Positions 8,104 to 15,536 of a stretch of DNA of 18,248 nucleotides are shown here, piece after piece. The DNA is from CAVZRC01 sp052148775 (GTDB lineage Bacteria > Planctomycetota > Planctomycetia > Isosphaerales > Isosphaeraceae). The DNA is taken from assembly GCA_052148775.1 (NCBI GenBank), contig JBKQHM010000034.1, forward strand, positions 1 to 18,248. The letters run 5' to 3'. Made by a program: the position numbers and the translations under genes. Position 1 is the first letter of the stretch, and each line of letters opens with the position of its first letter. The notes below the pieces were generated by a model. It searched no databases. It was not told the origin of the DNA and worked only from the letters and a program-made list of their open reading frames with translations.

Positions 8104-10641
8104 GTGCGCCGTACACGCCGATCATCAATGACTCTTATGCTGGTTTCCTCACTCGTCATGGTGACGGTGACCTCCTCCATGGCACGGATCGGCCGCGGCC
8201 AGGAGCCCGTTTCGGCGCCGGCGCAACCGCTCGATGCATCCGATCTCCTCCGCTCGGTCCCCTTCGATCGGATCACACTGATCGACGGGACCGTCCTGAT
8301 CGTCGAGCCGGTCAGCCCCCGGCCGTTGGCGGTCTATTATACCAAACAAGAGCGCGAACGCCGCTTGCAGGGGTCGGCGAGAAACAAGAAGGCCATGCCC
8401 ATCGAGATCGGCGCGAGCAAGGCCCAGCCCAAGTCGAAGGATGAGGAAGAGGCCGAGGAAGCCGACGTCGATCCCCGCGACCAGTTGAAGATCCACCTGG
8501 CCCAGGGCGGTCGCATCGAGACCCGCGATTTCAAGGTCAAGAGGTCATCGATCCAGAAGGTCGAGTATTTCGAGGACCTGCTGCTTGCCGAGTCCGATCG
8601 GCTGCTACGCGTCCACGATTATGACAGGGCCTTCGAGTGCTGTTTGCGCGCCCGGACGCGCAACCCGGCCTGGTCGAGGCTCGACGAACACGTGAATCAG
8701 GTGCTCTTCGCGGAAGGGAGCAAGGCGCTGCTCGACGGCGACAGCGAGCGCGGACTGCGGTTGCTCCGCGAGCTCCTGGGCCGCAAACGGGACTACCCCG
8801 GGCTCCTCGACCAGATCGCCGGGGCCTATGGTAAGCGCATCGAACGTACGATCAAGCTGGGCCTCTACGCGAGGGGCCGTCGCGTTTTACATGAGCTGGA
8901 AGAGGTGACCTCGGAGCACGCGACCGTCCAGAAGCTGCGCGGACTGTTCATCGACCGGGCGAACGAACAAATGAAGGCGGCAGCGGTCGCGACCGGGCCC
9001 GCACAGCTCGACGGTTTGGTCGAGGCCCTGCGCATCTGGCCGACCCTCGAAGGCGCAGAGGACCGGTATGTCCGCGCGTTCGCGGAGTATCCGACGCTCG
9101 ACGTCGGCGTAAGCGATGTTGCGGCTCCCCTGGGACCCTGGATGCACACGCGGGCCGATGCCCGCCTGGTCCGCTTGCTCTACCGGCCGATCCTCGCCGC
9201 GGATGATGAGGAATCCCGCAAGGGTAAGAGCCCGTTCCAGCTCGCCGCGGCGGTCGAGTTCACGGACATCGGCCGGCACATGATGATCCGGCTTCGTCCC
9301 AGCGTCCTGTGGTCGGATGGCTCTCGTCCGGCCTCCGCGGTCGACGTGGCCCATTCCCTCATCGAACGGAGCGACCCTCACTCGCCCAACTTCGAGGCCA
9401 GATGGGCCGACCTGCTCGACCGCGTCAAGGTTCGGGACGATGCCCAGGTTGAGGTCACGCTCAACCATGCCCCGCTCAAGGGGACGAACTGGCTGCTGAT
9501 GCCCGTCGGCCCGGCGCACGCCGGGATCGATGGACGGGTTGCGGCGCTGAGCCAGGAGCGCATCCTGGTCAGTAACGGGCTGTATCGTTGCACCCTGGCG
9601 ACCGACGATCGGACGGAGCTGCTGCGGCACGACGATCCTCAGGCGGCCACAACAGCAGGGTCCGAGGCCGTCGTCCCGCGGATCCGTCGGCTTCGCGAGA
9701 GACGTCTGAATTCGGGGCAGGCCGCGGTGACGGCCTTGCGCCGGGGGGATGTGACCATGATCGATCATGTCCCGCCCGATCAGCTCGTCGCGCTCCGCAA
9801 GGCCCCGGAAATCCGGGTCGGGCAGTACACCCGTCCGGTGATCCATCTCCTCGCGATGGACGGGCGCAATCCGGCCTTGCGGAGCCGTTCCCTTCGCCGA
9901 GGCATCTCTTATTCAGTGGACCGCAAGACTCTGCTGGAGGAGACCGTGCTCAAGCACCCGCCGTCCGACCTCGACGCTCCGTCCGATGGTCCGTTCCCCA
10001 AGGGAAGCTTCGCGGACGCCTCCGCGGTCAAGCCGCTGGGGTTCGACCTCCTCCTGGCCAAGATGCTGATAGGCGCGGCGCGCAAGGAGCGCGGCGGCGG
10101 TCCGATCAAGTTAACCCTCGAATACCCGGCGATCTCCGAGGTGCGCGTCGTCGTCCAGAAGTTGGCTGAGTCGTTCCGGATCGCGGGACTTGAAATTTCC
10201 ACGGTCGAGCTCCCCGAATCCCGGCTGGAAAACGAGCTCCGGTCGGGACGTCGCTTCGACCTGGCCTATCGCGTGATCCGTTGCGAGGACCCGATGTTCG
10301 AGGCCGGTCCGATGCTCTGCCCTGGCTATGACGCCCCGCCCGCGGCCGACACGCTCGCCTCGTCGACCAGCCCACGCATCCTCCAACTCCTCTTGGAGCT
10401 CGAGCGCGCCTCCGACTGGGCCACGGCGAAGGGGCTGGCGAACCAGATCGATCGCGAATCGCGGGATGAGTTGCCGGTGATCCCGCTCTGGCAACTGGCC
10501 GACCATTATGCCTGGCGCGACCGCCTGAAAGGACCGGGCGAGACCGCCGACCAGCTCTATCAAGGGATCGAAAAGTGGGAGATCAGCCCATGGATATCGC
10601 GCGACCCCTGGGACCCTCGCGAAAAGGCCACATCAAAATGA
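8104..10641 (+). CDS. Secreted TPR-like plus SBP_bac_5 (extracellular solute-binding family 5) protein
   Basis: The 845-aa protein starts at GTG, 11 nt after the previous stop. A signal peptide (about 1-33, ending near GRGQ) lacks a lipobox Cys, so it is probably free or associated in the periplasm. Residues about 55-165 are a charged domain with an acidic Lys/Glu tract (KDEEEAEEADVD). About 165-325 are TPR-like helices (YDRAFECCLRARTRNPAW; GLRLLRELLG). From about 330 to 830 it matches oligopeptide/solute-binding family 5, with the LRPSVLWSDG block near residue 398 and a C-terminal PVIPLWQLADHYAWRD region. Typical family members are about 500-600 aa without the helical N-terminus. No ABC permease or ATPase is nearby, so transport is not assured. 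It may instead bind a ligand as a sensor or assembly part. Confidence 0.82.
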   Translation: MRRTRRSSMTLMLVSSLVMVTVTSSMARIGRGQEPVSAPAQPLDASDLLRSVPFDRITLIDGTVLIVEPVSPRPLAVYYTKQERERRLQGSARNKKAMPIEIGASKAQPKSKDEEEAEEADVDPRDQLKIHLAQGGRIETRDFKVKRSSIQKVEYFEDLLLAESDRLLRVHDYDRAFECCLRARTRNPAWSRLDEHVNQVLFAEGSKALLDGDSERGLRLLRELLGRKRDYPGLLDQIAGAYGKRIERTIKLGLYARGRRVLHELEEVTSEHATVQKLRGLFIDRANEQMKAAAVATGPAQLDGLVEALRIWPTLEGAEDRYVRAFAEYPTLDVGVSDVAAPLGPWMHTRADARLVRLLYRPILAADDEESRKGKSPFQLAAAVEFTDIGRHMMIRLRPSVLWSDGSRPASAVDVAHSLIERSDPHSPNFEARWADLLDRVKVRDDAQVEVTLNHAPLKGTNWLLMPVGPAHAGIDGRVAALSQERILVSNGLYRCTLATDDRTELLRHDDPQAATTAGSEAVVPRIRRLRERRLNSGQAAVTALRRGDVTMIDHVPPDQLVALRKAPEIRVGQYTRPVIHLLAMDGRNPALRSRSLRRGISYSVDRKTLLEETVLKHPPSDLDAPSDGPFPKGSFADASAVKPLGFDLLLAKMLIGAARKERGGGPIKLTLEYPAISEVRVVVQKLAESFRIAGLEISTVELPESRLENELRSGRRFDLAYRVIRCEDPMFEAGPMLCPGYDAPPAADTLASSTSPRILQLLLELERASDWATAKGLANQIDRESRDELPVIPLWQLADHYAWRDRLKGPGETADQLYQGIEKWEISPWISRDPWDPREKATSK

Positions 10642-10647
10642 CTTGTC

Positions 10648-10682
10648 TGGTGATTGGTCAATGGTCATTGGTCATTGGCAAG
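10648..10682 (+). repeat. Short TGGTCAT heptamer tandem repeat
   Basis: Consecutive 7-mers TGGTGAT, TGGTCAA, TGGTCAT, TGGTCAT and TGGCAAG begin 6 nt after the stop of the SBP gene. The tract is strikingly AT-richer than the flanking genes. It lies inside the operon, in the 98-nt gap before the next likely start. Confidence 0.75.
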
Positions 10683-10730
10683 CCTGCCACCTCGAGGCTG
10701 CGCGATCCTCTCGCGGACGCGATCGAGGGG

Positions 10731-10736
10731 AGGAGG
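10731..10736 (+). promoter_or_regulatory. Purine-rich AGGAGG ahead of GTG 10740
   Basis: A GAGGGGAGGAGG tract (10725-10736) precedes GTG at 10740. Spacing from AGGAGG is short (3 nt), but the GAGG at 10725 gives a more usual distance. It is the main reason for choosing this start, together with the signal peptide that begins here. Confidence 0.5.
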
Positions 10737-10739
10737 CCA

Positions 10740-12464
10740 GTGGTAGTTCGATGGCTGGCCGGAGTCATCGCGAGTGTCGTCTGCCTGATCATGCCGGGCA
10801 ATTCGGCCGCCCAGGAGCCCGCGGCGCCCGTCCCGCCAGCCTCCACGGCGCCTGCTCCGCCGGCCTCCGCGGAACCGAAAGCGCCCTCCGTGCTCGCCCC
10901 GGCCTCTGCGGAGACACCCGCGAGTGGCGCGGCTCCTGCTCCGACGGATGCCCGCCCGCCGGAGCCGATGGAGCGTCAGCCCTATCGGATCGTACTTCAC
11001 TTCGGCTGTCATCCGTCGTCGCGGATCGATGACGCCCGGCGCGCCGACTGGTTGCGCGACTGGCAGGTCCTGGTCCGGCGATTCGTAGGGACCCCCTGGT
11101 CGATGTCGATCGCGCCATCTTCCAGCGCGCTCCTCGATCTCGACCTCGACGACCCGGACCCTTCGGCGTTCGCATCCGTCGGGGCGTTCGACAAGGTCTG
11201 GATCGTCCACGTCGATCGGGCCGATTCCGGCACGGGGCTGATGCTCACGGGCCGCGAGTACGACGTCGCCACCAGGAGGTTGGGCCCGCTCCAGCGCCGC
11301 AAGATCGAGACGCCCGGCGACGCACCACGCGGCTTGCTCGAATTCGCGCTGGAGCTTTTCAGCCCGACAGCCGTGATCAACGGCCAGCAGGGGGGCGATG
11401 CCCTGCTCACGGTCCGGGGCGCCATGATCGAGCCCTCGAGTCCCATCGGCCGGGTCGTGGACAAGGGCACGGTATTCCAGCCCCTGCGCCTTGTCTCGAC
11501 CAAGACGAATCAGGTCATTGTCCGGACGATCGTACTGACGTACCTCACGGTCGAATCGGTGGAGGGTCCGATCGCGCGCTGCCGGATCACGAGCGCCTTC
11601 AGGGACCCGCTCACGCAGCGGGTCGCCCAGGCCAATACGTTGGCGGCCGTTGGTATCAAGCCGGGTAAGAGTCCCTTGCGACTCCGGTTCGTGACGCGGC
11701 CCGATAAGCAGCCGGCCGCCGGATATACTCTCACGGCACGACTGGTGCCCGACGGCCAACCGAGAGAACTGGGGATGACCGACCGATCTGGTCGGATCGT
11801 GCTCCAGCCCGGATTCGCGGACGGCCTGGTCATCCTCCGACTCCTCGCGGGGAACGTCGAACCCGTGTGCGAGTTGCCGATCATGCCCGGCGAGAGTTCG
11901 GAAGAGCGCGTCATCCCGTTCAAACCGCTCCCCCAGACTGCCATGCTCGAAGCCCAGATCGACTCGCTTCGCGATGATGTGGTCGACCTCGTCGCCTTGC
12001 GCGCCCGGCTCGAAGCCCGGATGGAAGCCCGTCTCAAAGGGGAAGATTGGAATGGGCTGGAGGAAGCGCTCAAGGAGTTCGGTCGTCTGACGCCGCGCGA
12101 CGAATACTCCAAGAAACTCACTCAGCTCAAGGATAACGCCGTCCGCCAGCAGGCCGAGGGCAACACGGCCATCTTGACCAAGACCGCCCAGGCCCAGATC
12201 ACGGATCTCCAGGCCATGATCGACCGATATCTCGACGACGATTCGATCAAGGTCTACATCGAGGCCCTCAACGAGAAGCGGGATGAGCTCGCCGCCAGGG
12301 AACAGAACCGCGATAAAGCCATGATCCGGAAGCCGGCACCGATTCCCACGCCGGGACCGATTGAGACCAACGTCGCGAGATCCGAGCCGAAATCGGAGCC
12401 GGCGACTCCCACCAAACCGAAACCCGTCCAGCCGGCTGCGAACGGACCGACCGTCCCGTTCTGA
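10740..12464 (+). CDS. Secreted coiled-coil protein of unknown function
   Basis: The frame is open from ATG 10575, which would overlap the SBP gene by 67 nt and translate the heptamer repeat. I prefer GTG 10740 (574 aa), because a clear signal peptide follows (RWLAGVIASVVCLIMPGNSAAQ) with a purine-rich ribosome site in front. After cleavage comes a Pro/Ala-rich linker (about 25-70). A globular part of no recognised family follows, containing FGCHPSSRIDDARRADWLRDW and DKVWIVHVDRADSG. A middle beta-rich section (TLTARLVPDGQPRELGMTDRSG) resembles a carboxypeptidase-regulatory-like or Ig-like repeat, but weakly. About 415-535 is predicted coiled coil, rich in Glu/Lys/Leu. The tail is Pro/Lys-rich. 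It is the last gene of the five-gene operon and probably works in the periplasm with its neighbours. Confidence 0.72.
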   Translation: MVVRWLAGVIASVVCLIMPGNSAAQEPAAPVPPASTAPAPPASAEPKAPSVLAPASAETPASGAAPAPTDARPPEPMERQPYRIVLHFGCHPSSRIDDARRADWLRDWQVLVRRFVGTPWSMSIAPSSSALLDLDLDDPDPSAFASVGAFDKVWIVHVDRADSGTGLMLTGREYDVATRRLGPLQRRKIETPGDAPRGLLEFALELFSPTAVINGQQGGDALLTVRGAMIEPSSPIGRVVDKGTVFQPLRLVSTKTNQVIVRTIVLTYLTVESVEGPIARCRITSAFRDPLTQRVAQANTLAAVGIKPGKSPLRLRFVTRPDKQPAAGYTLTARLVPDGQPRELGMTDRSGRIVLQPGFADGLVILRLLAGNVEPVCELPIMPGESSEERVIPFKPLPQTAMLEAQIDSLRDDVVDLVALRARLEARMEARLKGEDWNGLEEALKEFGRLTPRDEYSKKLTQLKDNAVRQQAEGNTAILTKTAQAQITDLQAMIDRYLDDDSIKVYIEALNEKRDELAAREQNRDKAMIRKPAPIPTPGPIETNVARSEPKSEPATPTKPKPVQPAANGPTVPF

Positions 12465-12523
12465 GCGAGCACCTCCGCCGTTGACCCGATACGCCTCGTC
12501 GGTACGACACCCTCGGAAGCGTT

Positions 12524-12559
12524 CCTGATGAGCGATCGCTCGCTGGCGAGAGGATCAGG
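12524..12559. terminator. Hairpin between convergent operons, possible bidirectional terminator
   Basis: CCTGAT (12524-12529) pairs with ATCAGG (12554-12559). The interior contains the palindrome GAGCGATCGCTC (12530-12541) and a CTCG/CGAG stem. It sits 60-95 nt past the + strand stop and overlaps the TGA of the regulator on the - strand. No U-run follows on either side, so a classical intrinsic terminator is not proven. Confidence 0.35.
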
Positions 12560-13184
12560 TGATCGAACCGGCCCCAGCCTTTTCCTGCTCGATGGCTCGG
12601 CTTTTCTCGGGGTTCGATCGGCCGAACAACTTCGCCAGCATCGCTCCGCCCTGGAACAGTCGCAGCAAAGCGGGGGTCGATAGATGATCGATATGACTGA
12701 ACCAGGTTGTGGCCATCTTGGTGAAATCGAGCATCTTCTCGAGCTGTTCGCGTGTGTAGTCTTCGGAGGAACCGCCGAGCTTGGCCTCGTGGACACAGTG
12801 CTCCAGCAGCGCGATCGTCGGATCCATCTCCCGACGCTTGCGCTCGGCCATGATCACCCGGAAAGTCTCCAGCACATCCTTGAGCGCCTCGAAGCGATCG
12901 CGACGGTCGCCGATGATGTGGACGCGGCGGACGACGCCCCAGGTGATCAACTCCCGGAGGCTCGTCGAGACGTTCGATCGACTGACATCAAGGAGCTTGC
13001 TGATCTCTTCCGCGTCCAGGGGCGTGGGGGCGACGAAGAGCAGGGCATGCACCTGGGCCATGGTTCGATTGATGCCCCAAGCCTGCCCCATCTCTCCCCA
13101 ATGCAGGACAAACTTCTGTGCGGCCGGCGTGAGTGTCACGGTATGTTCCGCCCTGTCTGGTCTAACAGTTTCTACCGAAATCAT
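12555..13184 (-). CDS. GbsR/MarR-type winged-helix transcriptional regulator
   Basis: The frame is open upstream to 13349, but that part overlaps the msrB 3' end and is not protein-like. ATG 13184 gives 209 aa and begins just before the family's conserved start. Residues 25-50 (FVLHWGEMGQAWGINRTMAQVHALL) and the winged helix-turn-helix at about 57-96 (AEEISKLLDVSRSNVSTSLRE, then VVRRVHIIGDRRDRFEALKD) match the GbsR/YvaV group closely. A helical C-terminal region (about 100-190) probably dimerises. Known family members respond to choline or related osmolytes, but no betaine genes lie here, so the ligand and targets are open. It is 101 nt downstream of msrB on the same strand and may be co-transcribed with it. 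No clear own promoter was seen. Confidence 0.85.
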   Translation of the reverse strand: MISVETVRPDRAEHTVTLTPAAQKFVLHWGEMGQAWGINRTMAQVHALLFVAPTPLDAEEISKLLDVSRSNVSTSLRELITWGVVRRVHIIGDRRDRFEALKDVLETFRVIMAERKRREMDPTIALLEHCVHEAKLGGSSEDYTREQLEKMLDFTKMATTWFSHIDHLSTPALLRLFQGGAMLAKLFGRSNPEKSRAIEQEKAGAGSIT

Positions 13185-13285
13185 ACTTGCGCACAGGACG
13201 AACGACAAGGGTGGGCAAGCCGGAGTTCCGGACCGATCGCGTAGGTTCAGGTGGATACGTCGACGAGACGGGGCCGACTGGCTCT

Positions 13286-13855
13286 TCAATCGGCGGCTTT
13301 CGGCTTCGGAGCGGCCTCCTGAAAGTCCAATGAAGCGGAATTGATGCAATAACGCAGACCCGTCGGCTTGGGACCGTCATCGAAGACATGGCCAAGATGT
13401 GCGCCACAATGCTTGCAATCCACCTCGGTCCGCGTCATATACAAGCTGGAGTCCTCGGACGACTCGACGTTCTGTTTGTCGATCGGTTGGTAGAAGCTCG
13501 GCCATCCCGTGCCCGAATCGAACTTCGTCTTGGAGTCGAACAAGGGCGTGCCGCAACAGACACACTTGTAGATCCCGGTCCCGTGGTGATTCCAGTAGCG
13601 TCCCGTGAATGCCCGCTCGGTCCCTTTCTCGCGAGTCACGTGATATTGCTCGGGCGACAGCATCTTTCGATACTCGGCGTCCCTGGGGTCATCCGACGGT
13701 TTCTGTCCTTCCGGGTGCTTCACCATGTTGGAGATCCCCGAGTTCGAGGTCGGCTTCCTGAGTACCACATACGAGCCGAAGATCGCTCCGGCGGATGCGG
13801 CCAGGATCAGGCCGGTCAGGAGTTTGGTCCGGATGCTCAATCCCGATGGTTCCAC
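13286..13855 (-). CDS. msrB: Membrane-anchored peptide-methionine (R)-S-oxide reductase MsrB
   Basis: The enzyme reduces methionine-R-sulfoxide in proteins. The 189-aa product starts at GTG 13855, with AGGAG about 10 nt upstream. An N-terminal hydrophobic helix (about 10-30) is followed by a linker, so the catalytic domain is likely held on the outer face of the membrane. MsrB motifs are intact: LSPEQYHVTREKGTERAFTG; zinc ligands C98/C101 (CVCC) and C147/C150 (CKHC); FDSGTGWPSF; and HLGHVFDDGP with the catalytic C170 in RYCINSASL. In many MsrBs the GTGWP position carries the recycling Cys; here it is T116, so another thiol such as C100, or an outside reductant, must regenerate the enzyme. It stands between the regulator gene and the aldehyde dehydrogenase gene, with its own candidate promoter. 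Confidence 0.93.
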   Translation of the reverse strand: MEPSGLSIRTKLLTGLILAASAGAIFGSYVVLRKPTSNSGISNMVKHPEGQKPSDDPRDAEYRKMLSPEQYHVTREKGTERAFTGRYWNHHGTGIYKCVCCGTPLFDSKTKFDSGTGWPSFYQPIDKQNVESSEDSSLYMTRTEVDCKHCGAHLGHVFDDGPKPTGLRYCINSASLDFQEAAPKPKAAD

Positions 13856-13927
13856 GCGTCAGTTGCTCCTATCTGTCGGTGCGAAGACGAGATTCGAACA
13901 GCTCGAGTGGAAGTCAAGGCTTTCTCG

Positions 13928-13956
13928 ATTGTAGGCAAATCCGCCCATCCTGACGA
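13928..13956 (-). promoter_or_regulatory. Candidate sigma70-type promoter for msrB
   Basis: On the minus strand, TCGTCA (13956-13951, 4/6 to the -35) lies 17 bp before TACAAT (13933-13928, 5/6 to the -10). Transcription would begin near 13921, giving a leader of about 66 nt to GTG 13855. The -10 hexamer is identical to that proposed for the + strand operon. Confidence 0.45.
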
Positions 13957-13985
13957 CCGAATTCGCAGTCCCTGGGCGAGTTTCA

Positions 13986-15509
13986 TCAACGGTCAGCTCG
14001 CGGATGGAAGAGAAAGCGGTAGACGCCGAAGAACCGGTCGAGCATGGCGGCTGACGACGAGTACGGGAAGAGTTGAGGACGGAAGCCGCCGACCGAGCGT
14101 TCGAAGACGACCTGGGGCTGTGTGAACTCCAGCAGGCCGATGGGACCCTTGGTCCGACCGAATCCGCTGGACTTCGAGCCGCCGAAAGGAGCCGAGGCAT
14201 GGGCGGTAGGCGTGACCGCGTCATTGATCGTGACCATCCCGGCATGGATCATGCTGGCCAGCTCGCGAGCCCGTCGACGGTCGCGGCCCCAGACGCTCGC
14301 GGCGAGCGCGAACGGGCTTCGATTCGCGGCCTCGACGGCCGACCGGGGATCGGGCACTCCCCGGATGACGACGACCGGTCCGAAGACTCCGGCGAGTGCA
14401 TCCTCGGAGTCGGGAGAGGCGGCGAGGATGACAGTGGGGGGGTAGAAACTCCCGGGACCGGCGATCGGTTCGCCTCCGGCGAGCACGGATCCTCCGGCAT
14501 CGGTCGAGGCGCGGACCATCGCATGAAACCGCTCGCGTGCATTGGCCGAGATCATCGGACCGACGTCGACTCCCGGCGATTCCGGGTCGCCCACTCGCAG
14601 GGCGCGGGCGGATGTCGCGAGGGCGTCAGCCCACGGTGTGGGGTCCCCGACGACGAAGATGCGTTTGACCGCGACGCAGGTCTGGCCGCATCCGACGAAG
14701 GCCGCCCAGGTCAGGGCCTTGACGGTGCTCTCCATTGGCGCGTCGGCCAGGACGATCGCTGGGTCGAAACCCGAGAGCTCGGCCACGGCGGGGATTCCCC
14801 GTCCTGCCAGGGTAGCCAGCACGCGTCGACCGTTCTCCACGCCGCCGGTGAACATCCCCTTGTCCAGGTCGGAATCCACCAGCGCCCGGCCGACATCCGG
14901 CCCTCCCTGGATGATCGCGACCAAGCCCTCGGGAAATCCGGCCTCTTTCAATCCCTCTTCGAGCAGCGCCCCGCAGAGCGGTGCCAGTTCCGATGCCTTC
15001 CAAACGACGGCATTGCCGGCCGCCAGTGCCTGGGCGATCGGGGGTGCGTTGAGGAACAGTGGGTAGTTCCACGTGCCCAGCATCCCGATCACGCCCAGTG
15101 GCACCCATCGACAGCGGCATCCGGACATCGTGAGCCAGCGTTGCCAGGCCGGCCCGATCTGACGATCGGCCAGCGTCGCTCCGCCGCGCCGGACGGTCCA
15201 TCGGATCGCATCGAGCGACGAAAGGACCTCTCCTCCCATCGCCTCGATGCGGGGCTTGCCAATTTCAGACCGGACCAAGTCCGCCCATCGATCGGCGTCC
15301 CGACTGAGGATCTTCCACCACGATTTGAGCACAGCTCGGCGCGCCCGCCATCCGGCCGAAGCCCACGATGCCTGTGCGCATCGCGCACGTTTGACCAGAT
15401 CCCCAACATGCTCCGGCGGAGTCGCCGGCACGCGACCCAGCTCCAGCCCGGTCGCCGGATTCCGTGCGATCAAGACTTCATCCCGGGCTGTCGTCGCAAT
15501 GGCACTCAT
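13986..15509 (-). CDS. NAD(P)-dependent aldehyde dehydrogenase family protein
   Basis: The 507-aa protein has normal family length. It should oxidise an aldehyde to a carboxylate with NAD(P). Key residues are visible: N148 in GTWNYP (oxyanion hole), K171 in WKASE (cofactor), general base E244 in AVAELSGFDP, and catalytic C278 in GCGQTCVAVKR. The family's terminal signature is APFGGSKSSGFGRTKG (440-455). One usual residue is changed: the Glu of the ExFGP motif, which holds the cofactor ribose, is G374 (AGVFGPVV). The gene begins 27 nt after the glycosyltransferase stop and is the last gene of its operon. The pairing suggests action on the aldehyde form of the same lipid or carotenoid that the glycosyltransferase uses, as AldH does in staphyloxanthin synthesis. 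That substrate is inferred only. Confidence 0.88.
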   Translation of the reverse strand: MSAIATTARDEVLIARNPATGLELGRVPATPPEHVGDLVKRARCAQASWASAGWRARRAVLKSWWKILSRDADRWADLVRSEIGKPRIEAMGGEVLSSLDAIRWTVRRGGATLADRQIGPAWQRWLTMSGCRCRWVPLGVIGMLGTWNYPLFLNAPPIAQALAAGNAVVWKASELAPLCGALLEEGLKEAGFPEGLVAIIQGGPDVGRALVDSDLDKGMFTGGVENGRRVLATLAGRGIPAVAELSGFDPAIVLADAPMESTVKALTWAAFVGCGQTCVAVKRIFVVGDPTPWADALATSARALRVGDPESPGVDVGPMISANARERFHAMVRASTDAGGSVLAGGEPIAGPGSFYPPTVILAASPDSEDALAGVFGPVVVIRGVPDPRSAVEAANRSPFALAASVWGRDRRRARELASMIHAGMVTINDAVTPTAHASAPFGGSKSSGFGRTKGPIGLLEFTQPQVVFERSVGGFRPQLFPYSSSAAMLDRFFGVYRFLFHPRADR

Positions 15510-15536
15510 CGTCGTCTCTCGGTGTCATCGTTCGAT

